From the NCBI GenBank assembly GCA_020342235.1, contig CP073217.1:868001-932000 (forward strand): 64,000 nucleotides of DNA, in the 5' to 3' direction. Every line of letters begins with the position of its first letter. The stretch's first letter is position 1. The translations under genes and the position numbers were made by a program. Positions 17,127 to 27,652 of the stretch are shown piece by piece. The notes under the pieces were generated by a model. The model worked only from the letters and a program-made list of their open reading frames with translations. It ran no database searches and was not told the origin of the DNA. Origin of the DNA: Saccharomycopsis phalli (taxonomy: Eukaryota > Ascomycota > Saccharomycetes > Ascoideales > Saccharomycopsidaceae).

Positions 17127-18236
17127 TCACATACTATCTAATTTTACCCTTACTGTCATCCCCCTGCCTTCTCCCTGCCTTCTCTCCTTCTTTGTCTCCT
17201 CCCCATCATCACTCCAAACATCCTTCCAGCCATGCAATCGCCCGTCAGCCGATCCAGCAACCACACCTTCTCCAATACACACCACTCGCGCCAAAAGCTT
17301 ATTCGCCAGACTCTCAGTCGTCCGATAACTATTATACGTCTTCAAAATAGTCTCCGACCGGTCCTCTACCCCACATATATACACCTCCCCCGTCTCCGAT
17401 CCACACACTACTACATTGTCACTCACCAACTTGGCATCCACTTGATACGCCCGGTCAACCTTCAGCAAAAGCCTCGTCGCCGAAAACTCTGCACCATCAT
17501 CGCTGACAGCATGCTCATTGTACCCTGACACAAAACTCGACGTCTGGCCCGCGGGAAACTCGAGATCTACCAAATATGTACCCTGCCCAAGAAGACCCAC
17601 CACGGCAAACGACGAATCGTCGCCTCGCGCTTTCCTTGACAACCCAATGGACATCACCGGAGCACGTGCGCCTTCGTACAATTTCGACATGTCGTCAATG
17701 ACCACCGTCGCCATTTTCATATTGTAGCTATACATGCTGCCGTCATTCGACCCACAAGATATGGCCCAGCTCCTGGCTGGTACAAAGTCCAAGCAATTAA
17801 ACGAGTCCCGCGCATTCCTATACGCCTGAACTGGCCTTCCGCCACTCCGAAGATCGTATATCTTCATGCTGTTGTCGTTATCTACAGCCACAGCCAAATC
17901 CTCGCCAAGGTACCGTGCGTCGGAATTGTTCACCCACAGCCGTTCATCGACAACTCTGCGCAACACCATTTCCTTCAAGTAATCATACTGCACCAACTGA
18001 TTCCCCGAGCTAATTAATAACTCGCTTCCTTTGACACTGATTCTGTTGATCTTCTTGGAGACGACGGAATATGTCCCGCATACCGTCATGCCGGTCCCGA
18101 CCTTCACAAGCTTGATTTTCCCATCCTGGAACCCAGTGAGCAACATTGTGTCCGAAAGACCTTCCAAGGCCGTGATTGGCAGGTTATGAACCGTTGCTTG
18201 GTGGTACTGGCACTGCTTCATGCTGCTAGGAACCAT
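17127..18236 (-). CDS. WD40-repeat protein, MORG1/WDR83-like
   Basis: A 369-residue beta-propeller protein. Weak WD units follow one another, for example LLTGFQDGKIKLV (about 32-44), MKIYDLRSGGRPVQAYRNARDSF (about 124-146), CGSNDGSMYSYNM (about 160-172) and VVCGSETGEVYICGVED (about 272-288). The last unit is GSADGRLHGWKD near 334. The block YDLRS..RPVQ..RNARDS followed by GS.DG...Y and a later YQVDAKL.SD..VVCGSE.GEVY parallels human MORG1/WDR83, a scaffold and spliceosome-associated protein. This assignment rests on remembered family sequence and is inference. A Reb1-type site lies 33 bp upstream of the ATG at 18236. Confidence 0.75.
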   Translation of the reverse strand: MVPSSMKQCQYHQATVHNLPITALEGLSDTMLLTGFQDGKIKLVKVGTGMTVCGTYSVVSKKINRISVKGSELLISSGNQLVQYDYLKEMVLRRVVDERLWVNNSDARYLGEDLAVAVDNDNSMKIYDLRSGGRPVQAYRNARDSFNCLDFVPARSWAISCGSNDGSMYSYNMKMATVVIDDMSKLYEGARAPVMSIGLSRKARGDDSSFAVVGLLGQGTYLVDLEFPAGQTSSFVSGYNEHAVSDDGAEFSATRLLLKVDRAYQVDAKLVSDNVVVCGSETGEVYICGVEDRSETILKTYNSYRTTESLANKLLARVVCIGEGVVAGSADGRLHGWKDVWSDDGEETKKERRQGEGRGMTVRVKLDSM

Positions 18237-18268
18237 TGCTGAGGGAGCTATCCACGGGGCGCGTCATG

Positions 18269-18276
18269 TTACCCGG
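18269..18276. promoter_or_regulatory. Reb1-type site upstream of the WD40 gene
   Basis: TTACCCGG lies 33 bp upstream of the start codon. The 300 bp further right, up to the dehydrogenase stop, hold no visible gene. Confidence 0.6.
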
Positions 18277-18590
18277 CTCCAGATCGGTATAAAAGCAGAG
18301 TTTTTTTCACATTGGTTTCTTCATCATCAGTAGGTAATACTTAACGTATTATACTATTTATTATAGGAACCTATATAAACAGATATTGACTTATTATGAG
18401 CTTAGTATCTTGTTTATCAACCACAGCTTTATAGTTGAATATTTTTTGACTTTATTAACAGTAAGGGCACAATTAATATTTCGTTCCGGTTTCTTAGAGT
18501 AATTGCGTTCAGCTAGGGTGTGATGAAGGATTGAGACGAGGGATTAATTTTCTCTCGTTGCCGAATCGTTCCTCTAGCTTGGCGCGACAA

Positions 18591-19391
18591 TTAATTTTCG
18601 TACGCCTTCAATTCAGCGTCGCTGTATCGGAGGTACTGCCCGTTGATCGATTTGTCAATGCCACGGAGAACAAGATTCCCATAAAACTTGGCAACGTAGT
18701 CTGGATCGAGTAACTGGTTCTGCTCCTTCAAGTCGGTGAAGCGTTTGTGCGACTCGGGAGTCATGTTCTTGCCAAACGTGTCTCTGATGTCGGTTTGCAT
18801 TCTGGTATCAACGACACCAGGAGCCACTGACACAATGGATATTTCTGGAATCTCCGACGCGACCGATTTCGTAAAGTGGTTGATCGCCGCTTTGGACGCT
18901 CCATAGGCACTCCATCCGTACTAAAACGTTAGTGATTAAAGCCAATGGCATATACTTACATAGGACTTGGTGGACGCTCCTGAAGAAACAATAGCCACAT
19001 TCCCGTTGGTTTTCTTCAACTCGGGAATGGCTCTGCTGACTAAGTTGACCACCGAAAACAAGTTGACGTCAAAGAGAGCTTTCCACTTGGAAATGTCAAT
19101 GTTTTCCACCGAATCCACCGGGTCCAAGACTCCAGCATTGGCAACAATACCTGTGAGCGAGCCGAATTTTTCCAAAGTCTCGCTCAAAACCTTGGAAACC
19201 GTTGAGTCCTCGGCAATGTCACCGGCGACAAAAGCCACTCTTTCGGCACCAAACTCTGCCTGGAGGTCGAGCAACGGCTTCAGGGAACGAGCAGTGACAA
19301 GAACCTTGGATTTGGAAGAGGCGGTGAGAATATATTTGGCAATCGAGTTGCCAATCCCATAACTGGCACCGGTAATGATAGTCACTGACAT
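18591..19391 (-). CDS. Short-chain dehydrogenase/reductase, two exons
   Basis: Exon 1 is 19391-18960, exon 2 is 18920-18591, and the intron (18921-18959) is 39 nt with GTAAGT, CACTAAC and TTTTAG. The spliced product is 253 residues. It has the NAD(P) motif TGASYGIG (7-14), the NAG motif (VANAGVLD, about 86-93), catalytic Ser near 135 (IVSSGAS) and YGASK with Tyr150 and Lys154. The YxxxK motif exists only after splicing, which supports the intron. It resembles yeast Irc24/YIR035C-type benzil-reductase-like enzymes; the substrate is unknown. Likely cytosolic, with no targeting signal. Confidence 0.9.
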
Positions 19392-19479
19392 TTTGAATAA
19401 ACAAGTATGCTTACAGGCTTGAAAAAGCGGGCTCTTAGTAATGGCTGACTACGCAGGCTACGGGAATACAAGACATTTA

Positions 19480-19971
19480 TTACACGAGTCTGCGGTCGTT
19501 CAAAAACCGGGAAATGGATCCAGTACCAGCGACCTCGATGGTCTTGTTGAACCATGCCAAATACGTACCGTAACTGCCCTGGCTCAGAGGCAATGCCATG
19601 AGCTTGTACAAGTACTTCACCAACACGTCGTGCTCCTCTGTCGAAAGCTCACCCACGATTTCGGATATCTGGGTGTTTTTAATCGCCCTCAACGCCTCAG
19701 AAACAGTGCTAGCATGTACAGCCTGTTGTTAGTGTGTCCTCCTGCCGACTCTACTTACCTTTGTTCGTTCGTCGCCACCATATGGCGGGGTCTGTAAGCT
19801 ATAGGACAAGGCGTCATAAAACTCGCCTCTTCCCAATAATTGCTTCACCTGCTGGCCAATGAGAGTGACCTCCTCGAGGGATACGGCAGGCGAATCTGGG
19901 ATGAGGTCCTTTTCAGTGAGTCTGTTGCCCGGATCCAAGGCATCAATGTCTATTCTTCTCCAATCCGTCAT
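19480..19971 (-). CDS. ARC15: Arp2/3 complex subunit ARPC5, two exons
   Basis: Exon 1 is 19971-19759 (71 codons) and exon 2 is 19722-19480. The 36-nt intron (19723-19758) has GTAAGT, CACTAAC and ACAG. The spliced protein has 151 residues, the family length. It starts WRRIDIDALDP and contains QVKQLLGRGEFYDALSYSLQ and the C-terminal KTIEVAGTGSISRFLNDRR, matching p16/ARPC5. This subunit sits near Arp2 in the complex that nucleates branched actin at cortical patches. The reading frame runs into a stop inside the unspliced intron, so splicing is required. It is tandem with, and 88 bp from, the dehydrogenase gene on the same strand. Confidence 0.92.
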
Positions 19972-22604
19972 GGTGCGTGGTAATTTTGAAAATCATTTAG
20001 GGGTAGTGTTGGTTGTGTGCCCTGTGGTGGCTAAGTGGTAGCTGGTGGCCGTGGTAATAATAGGTACTTGATGTTAATATTGGTGTATATTGTTGTTAAT
20101 ATTGATCTATATTGTTGTTAATATTTAGTATTATTCTTGTATTCAGTCATGCCTCTTCACAATGATTCAACAGATGTAATTTGAAAATCCCAAGGTAGTT
20201 ATGCCGCCAAAACCCATATCGGCTCTCACATAACTGCCTGTAATTATAAGTATGAGTTGTGCTCTTGATTTGCGGCGTTTATTAGCATTTGAGCTCGTGT
20301 ATGACGGGACAACTAATTCCGCATCTTTGCATTCTAGTCTTTACCAACTTTAGCAATTGGACATTGGTTATTCTCTTTTCTAAGAATTACCTAGGACTCC
20401 AAGTCTCATCCATGAGCTTGGTTTGTCTCCGATATAAACTGCTGTATTATATGATTCTCCTTGAGTTGCTTTGGTTGTCCCTATTATGGACTACTGTATT
20501 CGACGGTCCTCTTTGAGTCGCTCTTAACCGTATCGTCCACTTCCCAAATATTTTTGTGACGGCTTCAGAGTAGCAATTAAAGGTACAACGGCGAGGAACA
20601 ACATCAAAGAGCATTTGTAGCGTCACATATAATCACCATGACCGTATTCACATTACAATCATTCTTTTTAGCTGCGCAGTGTCCATTTATTTTGAGTAGT
20701 AGTTTATAATTTGAAAAAACCATGGAGTCACAATGGGAAAAACCGGAAAGATTTAATCAGTCAAGATAACTGCGTCATGCTGCTCGACCAAATTATAACC
20801 GTTTGTAAGATTACCCATCATGGCCAAGAATCAAGACCTTGATAATCAGCGGTATCGCCAGCTTCATTTTCTCTTGCAGATGTACGATAACATATAAAGT
20901 GCTTGTCGAGGTTGTAAAGAGATCCATCCGGAGGATCATACAAGGATCTTTAAAAGACTACAGCAGCATAACCACTGTAACAAAGGGTTGCATTTCTTTC
21001 CTGAAGCTACACCAGTCCATCAGTTTCTCACATGTTTCTTGGCTAAGCACCATTTCCACATCTTTCCGGTAATTGTGCTGGTCTTTTATCCGCTGTGTTT
21101 TATTTCTTCCTGAACAACCACCTTTGAAGATAAAAACTAATCCCAATAGTCTTAGTTCTTTGGCAAAGGATTATTTCATTTCATTTAAAAGTATAAGTAG
21201 TCCCTTTTCTCTCTGAATAGAAGCGAATATGTTTTAGCTATTTTACCAACTCGTATCCTAGCTACTATATTACAGCCACTACCGTTTTCCGATTGTTGAA
21301 AAGGCAAAACTCGTATATAATTAATACAACTGAGCAAATGTGCGGCAATGTCCAATACTGCCGAGGTTGACATTGACAGCGTTTGAATTTCTTGATAGTC
21401 AAAGACACATTACAGAACGAAACGATGGACACTAATTTGAGTCACAAGACATTTCCCAAAGATTTTGAAATCAAGTGGTAAAACTAGAATCTTAAAACCA
21501 GATGCGGCAAAGTAATACTAAACACGTCAAATCAACGGTAAAACTATAAAGACGAAGAAAGCTAGAAAGTTAAAACTAGACATGTCAAATTCCGAGGTAT
21601 AAATCAATTTTCAGTTAGTGGAATACTCGCCAGAAGCACATGTATGCATTAAGATAGCAGAAATAATACCACAGACGAGAATCATGTGAGATGTTACGTC
21701 ATAGCAAGAGTACCAGCAAGATGGAGTAATAATATGGGCAGATTAATCTAGACAGGGATATTAATCATACGATAGAGAACACGTGTATAGGGTTGCTTGG
21801 TGGGTGGTGAATATGGGTTGTAGCACAAGAAAAAATGGGTGAGAATTATGTAGCTGGGATACGAGTAAAATTTAGCATGGGCTGATGATAGAATAAGAAA
21901 CTGGGCTTAGCGAACAATGGCGGGAGAGAATTGAAGTAATAATTACTAGACAGCGTAGAATAGTTATCAGACAGCATAGAGAAAATAGTTACTAGACAAC
22001 CTCAAGTAATAATTGCTAGACAGCATGAGTAACAATAGATTGGATATAAGGTGATGTAGCTACAGCATATTGCAGCAACAATTGTTGAAGCGATAGAGGA
22101 CGAGATTTAATTGTACAATTTGTATGGAATATTAGTGATGAGTACACAGATAATTGGGGACAATTAGGGACAATGGATGATGATAGATACGAATTACAGA
22201 CAATAGATGTAAAGCAGATGGACATTGTATAGACAAGAATGATGTATACACGATATGGACATTAAGATGGGAGTTGGTAAACCCTGGGATGAATAATACC
22301 ATAGACCGGGATTTAGGTGAGATGAACTAGAATTATTGCATACATATTGAAGTAGATGGAGGTCCATAGAACGTGGATTGTAAATAGCTGATATGCTGAA
22401 TATTCAGCAAAGTTTCAGTGACCTGTATCACATTGACCAAACTTCAGAAGCCAGTATTCACACAGAGCTCCAGAAGCTGTATTTACACCAAGCCCCAGAA
22501 GCTGTATTTACACCAAGCTCCAGAATAATCATCTACATCAATAATATAGTATAAGCCCTGAGGCATTATTAGCGTAAAATTCATTAGCATAAACCAGTAT
22601 AACA
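19972..22604. other. Long gene-poor region with decayed sequence
   Basis: A 2.6-kb region with no intact gene. At 20285-20340 GCTCGTGTATGACGGGAC..CCGCATCTTTGCA resembles LINE sequence at 45-110, so it is a worn LINE remnant. At 20840-21373 the minus strand has short open stretches in more than one frame with protein-like composition, probably a decayed gene. Degenerate repeats lie near 21960-22025 (CTAGACAGC) and 22440-22520 (CCAGAAGCTGTATTTACACC, about 2-3 copies). Confidence 0.6.
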
Positions 22605-25100
22605 TTACGATGCCGCAACCAACAACTCCTCAGCTTCCTCAATTGGCTCGATTGACCTCTTGGACAACACTGAATGAGATTCGGACTCGGACTCGGGGTG
22701 GGGCTCGGATTCGGACTGGGACGTTGGTCGTTTGTCCGTCTCTTCGAAGATTGCGCTGCTGGAGCTGTTCAAAATCTCGCCCTGTGGGTCTTTGATCTCG
22801 GTGGTGGTGTTGAAGGAAAAGTCGCCAAAGTAAAACGACGAGATCTTGCCGCGCTCGACCCGGGTGTCTAGGCTTTTTTCGAGCTCGGCCAACTCGTCGG
22901 CGTCCTGGCTGGGCTTGCGCAGGACCAGGAGGGCCTTGTACTCGTCCAACCGTTGGGCCTTTTCCTTGTTTTGAAAAGCCAAGACGGTGAACTTTTGCTT
23001 GATTTGCTCCAAGTCCTGCGATGTTGCCTGGAGCTCTGATTCGTACAATGCGATTTCCGCTTCTGCATGGCGGAGTTTCTCGCGGGACTCGGTGAGCTGT
23101 GTGGCTTGGTTGGCGAGGGACGTCTTCAACTCGGCAATCAAGAGCGAGTCGGTTTCGCGGGACTCGGTAGCGTCCTTGTTGCAGCGGTTCAACTCGGCGT
23201 TCTCACGCTCAAGCAGCGCGACTTTTTCTTCGAGCAGCGCGACTGTTGTTGCAAGCGCCGTGGTTTCCCGGAGACCCTCTGCCGCGAGCCGGTCGACGTG
23301 TGCGCGGTGCACAGTGCCCAACTTGTCGAGCTGCTCCTGGTGCGCACGCACCAAGTCGTCGAGCTGCTGCTGATGCGCACGGGCCAACTTGTCGAGCCGG
23401 GCCTGGTGCTGGTTTTTCACGCCCTCGACCGTCAACTTCAACGTCTGGTCACTGCCCTCGAGCAACTGGTTCCGCTGCTTGAGGAAGGTGTTTTCATCGG
23501 TGAGGGTCTGGCTGCGGAGCACGATCTTCTCCACCACCTGGGCGTCGCCAAGCGGGATGCCCAATCCGGCGATGTACGTCTCGACCGCGTGCAGCAACGA
23601 GCCCATGCTGCCCCAGGAGCCGTTTTTCCTGCGACGCTCGTCGTACAGGGACGTCAGGCCGCTGGGTCTGTGGCGGGAGGATGCAGGCGGGGTTGAGAGC
23701 GCGCGGCCGTTGCGGCGCTCTGCCACAAGCCCGACGAGCGGGGACGTGCTGCGCTTGCGGACGGTGCGCAAGGGGGCCTTCTGCACCATGGAAAGCCGGC
23801 GCACGGTGATTGCGACGGCCGGCTCCTCGGAGATGGAGTTGACACGTGACGACACAACCGACAATGACGACGATGGCGACGCGGTGGCGCTCAGCGCAGG
23901 GGACCACGTGGTCTGGCGGTCCTTTTTGAAGTTGAGGAAGTTGAAGCGGCTGGTCTTGGACTCGTAGCCCGAGAGCGGGGACACGAGCCGGAGTGTCGAA
24001 AGCACGGAGTTGATGTTGGTGGTGGGGCTGAAGTGCACGAGGATCAGCAAGCGGTTTTCCGGGGCGGCGATGTAGTCACTGAGAAGAAGGCGGGTCAATT
24101 TGTCGGTGCGGATGAGCGACTTTTCCTTGGTTTTGTTCCTGCTCTTGCCAAGGATGTTGAGGATGCGGCCAAGTTCGCTGAAGGACTGATTGGACGCGGA
24201 GTGTTTGCGGGGCGAGGCCAAGTCGACGAGGGACATGCGGGCCATGCGGATGCGGACCAGTTTTCCCGGGAAGCTTGGGTGGGTGAGGACCTTATTTTGC
24301 GAGGAGCCAAAGGAGGATTTGACTGCAGACATGGAGTAGTCCTTGAGGGAGATGGAGTGGACATTGACGTTGACAAACAAGTGTGATCTGGAGTGGCGGT
24401 GCTTCAATGCCGAATCGACGAGGAGCTGGGCCTGTTCGAGACACGACACCGAGATGGTGAAGACGTTTGCCGGGCGCACTTTCCCGTCACGGCCACTGGC
24501 AAGAATTTTGGTCAGGCCTAGGGTCTGTTTCTGGACCTGTTTCTTCAAGAGACTGTAGTCCTTGTTGAGCTCGAGGAGGTCGACAATGACGTCGTTGTAG
24601 ATCTCGTACATGTTGAGCGACACCACGTGCTGGGGATTGCTCTTGTGCTGTTGCGGCTGCTGCTGCTGCTTCTGCTCGACAATGTCGCTGGCACTCAACA
24701 TCATGCCTCCATAGTAGCTCCCGAGAATCTCGTGGTACACTGCGTCGCTGCCGCCGACACGTGCAAACACGTCCTTGAGAGCCTGTCCCAAGACCCCGGC
24801 GGAGGAACTGTCGCCCAACATGGTCAGCGACTTGCCTGAACCGGACGGTCCCAAGGTGAAAAACGTGGAATCGACGTGATGGGCGACCAACGGCTCGACC
24901 GACGGACGGAGCACTGCGCCATATACCGCAGAAGCGTCGGATTCGCCGTCAAAGATCCGGTCAAAGGTGTAGCTGGAGTCTTTAGTACCGGGCTTGACCA
25001 TGAGATCCACGGTATTTTTTGCGACTGGCGACGGGCAGATGGTCCAATCGTCCAGGGACAGGCACGGCTTGAGCTTGAGATAGATGGGGATCTTGGTCAT
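22605..25100 (-). CDS. Divergent kinesin-like protein with degenerate switch motifs
   Basis: An 831-residue paralogue of the kinesin at 8509. Both start with IPIYL.(V/L)KP and have FT(V/L)GPSGSGKS (P-loop 84-91 here) and (F/Y)E(L/I)YNDV. Both motors end with a TRLL..DY..N..LSILV/LLILV region. The P-loop is intact. Switch I reads KHRHSRSH (233-240) instead of N..SSRSH, and switch II reads DLASPR (293-298) instead of DLAGSE, so the Gly and Glu needed for hydrolysis are gone. A Q-rich insert (143-152) is present. A Ser-rich linker (about 390-510) leads to a coiled coil (about 540-735) and an acidic tail. It is probably an ATP-binding but slow or non-hydrolysing motor, comparable with other yeast pseudo-motors; that is inference. 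Third-codon positions are GC-rich. Confidence 0.88.
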   Translation of the reverse strand: MTKIPIYLKLKPCLSLDDWTICPSPVAKNTVDLMVKPGTKDSSYTFDRIFDGESDASAVYGAVLRPSVEPLVAHHVDSTFFTLGPSGSGKSLTMLGDSSSAGVLGQALKDVFARVGGSDAVYHEILGSYYGGMMLSASDIVEQKQQQQPQQHKSNPQHVVSLNMYEIYNDVIVDLLELNKDYSLLKKQVQKQTLGLTKILASGRDGKVRPANVFTISVSCLEQAQLLVDSALKHRHSRSHLFVNVNVHSISLKDYSMSAVKSSFGSSQNKVLTHPSFPGKLVRIRMARMSLVDLASPRKHSASNQSFSELGRILNILGKSRNKTKEKSLIRTDKLTRLLLSDYIAAPENRLLILVHFSPTTNINSVLSTLRLVSPLSGYESKTSRFNFLNFKKDRQTTWSPALSATASPSSSLSVVSSRVNSISEEPAVAITVRRLSMVQKAPLRTVRKRSTSPLVGLVAERRNGRALSTPPASSRHRPSGLTSLYDERRRKNGSWGSMGSLLHAVETYIAGLGIPLGDAQVVEKIVLRSQTLTDENTFLKQRNQLLEGSDQTLKLTVEGVKNQHQARLDKLARAHQQQLDDLVRAHQEQLDKLGTVHRAHVDRLAAEGLRETTALATTVALLEEKVALLERENAELNRCNKDATESRETDSLLIAELKTSLANQATQLTESREKLRHAEAEIALYESELQATSQDLEQIKQKFTVLAFQNKEKAQRLDEYKALLVLRKPSQDADELAELEKSLDTRVERGKISSFYFGDFSFNTTTEIKDPQGEILNSSSSAIFEETDKRPTSQSESEPHPESESESHSVLSKRSIEPIEEAEELLVAAS

Positions 25101-25583
25101 TGGAACCAGACATGAACAATTTGTGAAAAATCTCGCCCTAGGTATTTATATCAAAAGCTTAAAAAAGTTTACATACCATGCCATGCACCCGCACCCGGTG
25201 CGTCGCGCTACATGCAACCCAAGCTAATCTTACTCAATTGGTCCGCTCGTCAGGGGAATGTGTATCAACCTTTTGGCTGCTCAATCCAGTGGCACCACAA
25301 ACAGCCTCCAGCCCGATCCCGCATCTGCCTCTGGGGCCGGGCACAATCCACCCGCAGCCTCCTGGTTCCTGAAAACTGCATCCTGGCCGCAGCTCCAAGT
25401 CCTCTGGTATCAACGGTGCGCCAAAGGATCGCTGCTGTTTGGTGCTGCTGGGGATCAATAATCGGTTACGTAATGACGATGTGGTTCAAATTTTCATTTC
25501 GTATTTTGCTTGATGGCTTTGCACTGGACTGGTTTGGTTGATTGGGTTGGTTGATTGGATTGAACTGAAGTGCACTTGAACTG

Positions 25584-25636
25584 TGGCATTCTGGCATTCT
25601 GGCATTCTGGCATTCTGGCATTCTGGCATTCTGGCA
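25584..25636. repeat. 8-bp minisatellite GGCATTCT
   Basis: About six perfect tandem copies of GGCATTCT. Confidence 0.9.
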
Positions 25637-25744
25637 CACTGGTATTCTGATACTGGACCACTCTGATACGACTAGTGTAGTCTATCTGTGGCATTTCCAC
25701 GTCTCAGCCTCTACACAGGGTTCTCATTTGATTTCGTCCGTCAC

Positions 25745-25830
25745 TTTTGTCCTTCCCCTTCCCCTTTCCCTTTTGTCCTTCCCTTTCCTCTCCTTCCCTT
25801 TCCTCTCCTTCCCTTTCTCCTCGTCTTCCA
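25745..25830. repeat. Polypyrimidine tract
   Basis: Almost pure C/T on the plus strand, with repeats of CCTTCCCTTTCCTCT. It could act as a poly(dA:dT)/GAGA-like nucleosome-disfavouring element; that is inference. Confidence 0.8.
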
Positions 25831-25892
25831 CCCAAACTTACTCCAGCAGGCAACTGTAACTCTCCCAACACAGTAATCCTGATTGACATGTC

Positions 25893-26108
25893 TCACATCC
25901 AACAATGCAGTTTCAAATACCCACATCGCGCCCAAGTCGCCCATGACACGCGTGTCTCACCATGTCTCAACCACTCTACCATTCCCTTGGCTTCCTCTAA
26001 CCGTATATCCATCTCATAATATCTTCTAGCCAGAGAATCCCATCCGCATGGTGCGGCAGCACTACACATGCCTCGGGTCCTCGAAACCGTCCCTCGCCCA
26101 TCATCCAC
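25893..26108 (-). CDS. Possible small ORF, unrecognised
   Basis: A 71-codon frame from the ATG at 26108. Its C-terminal half (RRYYEMDIRLEEAKG then MVEWLRHGET) has helical, protein-like composition, unlike repeat-derived frames. No family was recognised. It may be a chance frame in a GC-rich stretch or the relic of a gene. Confidence 0.22.
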   Translation of the reverse strand: MDDGRGTVSRTRGMCSAAAPCGWDSLARRYYEMDIRLEEAKGMVEWLRHGETRVSWATWARCGYLKLHCWM

Positions 26109-26367
26109 CGTCGGGCTGTGCCTCTACTGTGCCACCCCATAATCCGCCGTGCCATCAACCGTGCTGTCGTCCATATGTGCGGTATGGTGCCTCTAGAATG
26201 TGCCTCTCGGTCACGTGCCAATCACGTTTCGGCGTACCCGCGGTTGCAACCCAAATCTACACTAGCGCATGCACAGCGTGTCTCGATTATGCCTTGAAAA
26301 ATTTCGTACCTTAGATGGCACTTTAAACAACCCTATATACCCTGTCGGCATCCCCACACAAATTCGC

Positions 26368-26926
26368 TCAGCGGCGCCGTCTCACTAACGACGCAATCAC
26401 CGTCGCGCCAACTGCCACTGCCCCTGCCACAATCCCAAACCCAATCAAACTCTCTTTCGAAATCCGGTCCTCGATCATCTGCTTCAAGGCAATCGCCTGT
26501 CCGTTGTTAGGCTCGTGACTCACCAACGCCTCCGCATACCGCCGCGCGTCGGAAAAGTCGCCCAATTTGTACGTGCCAACCGCCAAGTAGTACAAACACT
26601 CGCGCCGCCGTTTCGGCGAGTCCTTGAACACCTCCGTCAAGATCTTCACCCCCAACCGCTGGTCCGTCACCCGGTCGGACTTGATCAAGCCCCATGCATA
26701 ATTGAACTTGGATTGCACAGACACATATTCCCCCTCTGATAGCACTTGGTGGTGGAGAATCTCCAACTGTTGCTCCGCTAGCGGACTGCCGGTTAGTATC
26801 GCTTGTAGGTTCGTGGTCACTCACTTATATATATCTTCCAATGCTGCCACGTTAGTTATTTTCTTTTTTCCAGAATTCCGTTTCGCAATACTCACCAGGC
26901 AAGTAATTTGAGCTTTCGTGGCCCAT
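26368..26926 (-). CDS. FIS1: Mitochondrial fission protein Fis1, three exons including a 19-nt microexon
   Basis: Fis1 is a tail-anchored outer-membrane protein that recruits the fission machinery. Exon 3 (26785-26368) has no usable ATG. Exon 1 is 26926-26896 (31 nt), intron 1 is 26895-26844 (52 nt, GTGAGT..TAACTAAC..GGCAG) and exon 2 is 26843-26825 (19 nt). Intron 2 is 26824-26786 (39 nt, GTGAGT..TACTAAC..GGCAG). Splicing gives 155 residues starting MGHESSNYLPALEDIYNPLA and continuing into EQQLEILHHQVLSEG, in line with yeast Fis1, also 155 residues by memory. TPR-like helices (FNYAWGLIKS, RRRECLYYLAVGTYKLG) are followed by a C-terminal membrane segment (about 131-150) and RRRR. A Reb1-type site lies 46 bp upstream. 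Confidence 0.95.
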
Positions 26927-26971
26927 GATCTTCCCCGAAATAATCGCCTCTTTGGCATTTTAACTTGAGTG

Positions 26972-26979
26972 TTACCCGG
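26972..26979. promoter_or_regulatory. Reb1-type site upstream of FIS1
   Basis: TTACCCGG, 46 bp upstream of the FIS1 ATG at 26926. Confidence 0.6.
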
Positions 26980-27043
26980 ACGCGTGTCAATCCCAGGATC
27001 AGGATCCTGTGATCCTGTGATCCCTGTTGATGTCCCTTGCAAC

Positions 27044-27213
27044 AAGCTGATTTACCTTTGAACTGATTTACTTTCGAGTTGATTTACTTTTGAACTGATT
27101 TACCTTCGAACTGATTTACCTTCGAACTGATTTACCTTCGAACTGATTTACCTTCGAACTGATTTACCTCCAAGCTGATTTACCCCGAAGCTTATTTACG
27201 TCTAAACTGATTT
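27044..27213. repeat. 16-bp minisatellite
   Basis: About ten copies of CTGATTTACCTTCGAA, five nearly perfect (27090-27170) with worn ends. Confidence 0.9.
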
Positions 27214-27224
27214 CCCAACTGGAC

Positions 27225-27600
27225 CTCCATGAATTTTGACATTGTCAATTGTACATTGGCATTGTAAGATTATAAATCGATACATTTGAACTAAGTTGGA
27301 TCTTTCCATCTCTATTGAATCGTTGCAATTGGCATTGTAATTATTATAAACGGCATCTTTGTATTACGTTCTACATTGGCATTGTAATTATTATAATCAG
27401 TACATTTGTACCAAGTTGTACATTGACATTGCAATTACTAAAATCAGTACATTTGTACCAAGTTGTATGCTGACATTGCAATTGGCATTTACAATTATTC
27501 ATCACCTTTGTACTTTGCATCTTTGTCGTATTTTGCAATTGGCACTACAATTATACATTTGTACATGTTGTATTGTACATGTTGTATTTTGCACTCCATA
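27225..27600. repeat. Degenerate repeat of about 48 bp
   Basis: Recurring ACATTGGCATTGTAATTATT and ACATTTGTACCAAGTTGTA blocks, about six irregular units. It reaches to 50 bp before the next gene start. Confidence 0.8.
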
Positions 27601-27652
27601 ATTGCAATTCCCTTTGCACTCTATAATTTACAATTGCTCTCTATATCACACT

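Larger units (their letters stand above)
25101..26367. other. GC-rich intergenic region upstream of the divergent kinesin
   Basis: This 1.27-kb spacer between the kinesin start and the FIS1 3' end is much richer in G+C than other spacers, notably at 25190-25465 and 26040-26290. No known RNA gene was recognised. It contains an 8-bp minisatellite and a polypyrimidine tract, listed separately, and one small open frame at 25893-26108. Confidence 0.55.

Noticed and set aside
25960-25990. tRNA A-box-like TGGTAGAGTGG on the minus strand
   Set aside because: No matching B box at the right distance and no acceptor stem pairing.
27225-27600. Spaced repeats resembling a CRISPR array
   Set aside because: Units are degenerate and continuous with no unique spacers of fixed size, and the genome is eukaryotic.
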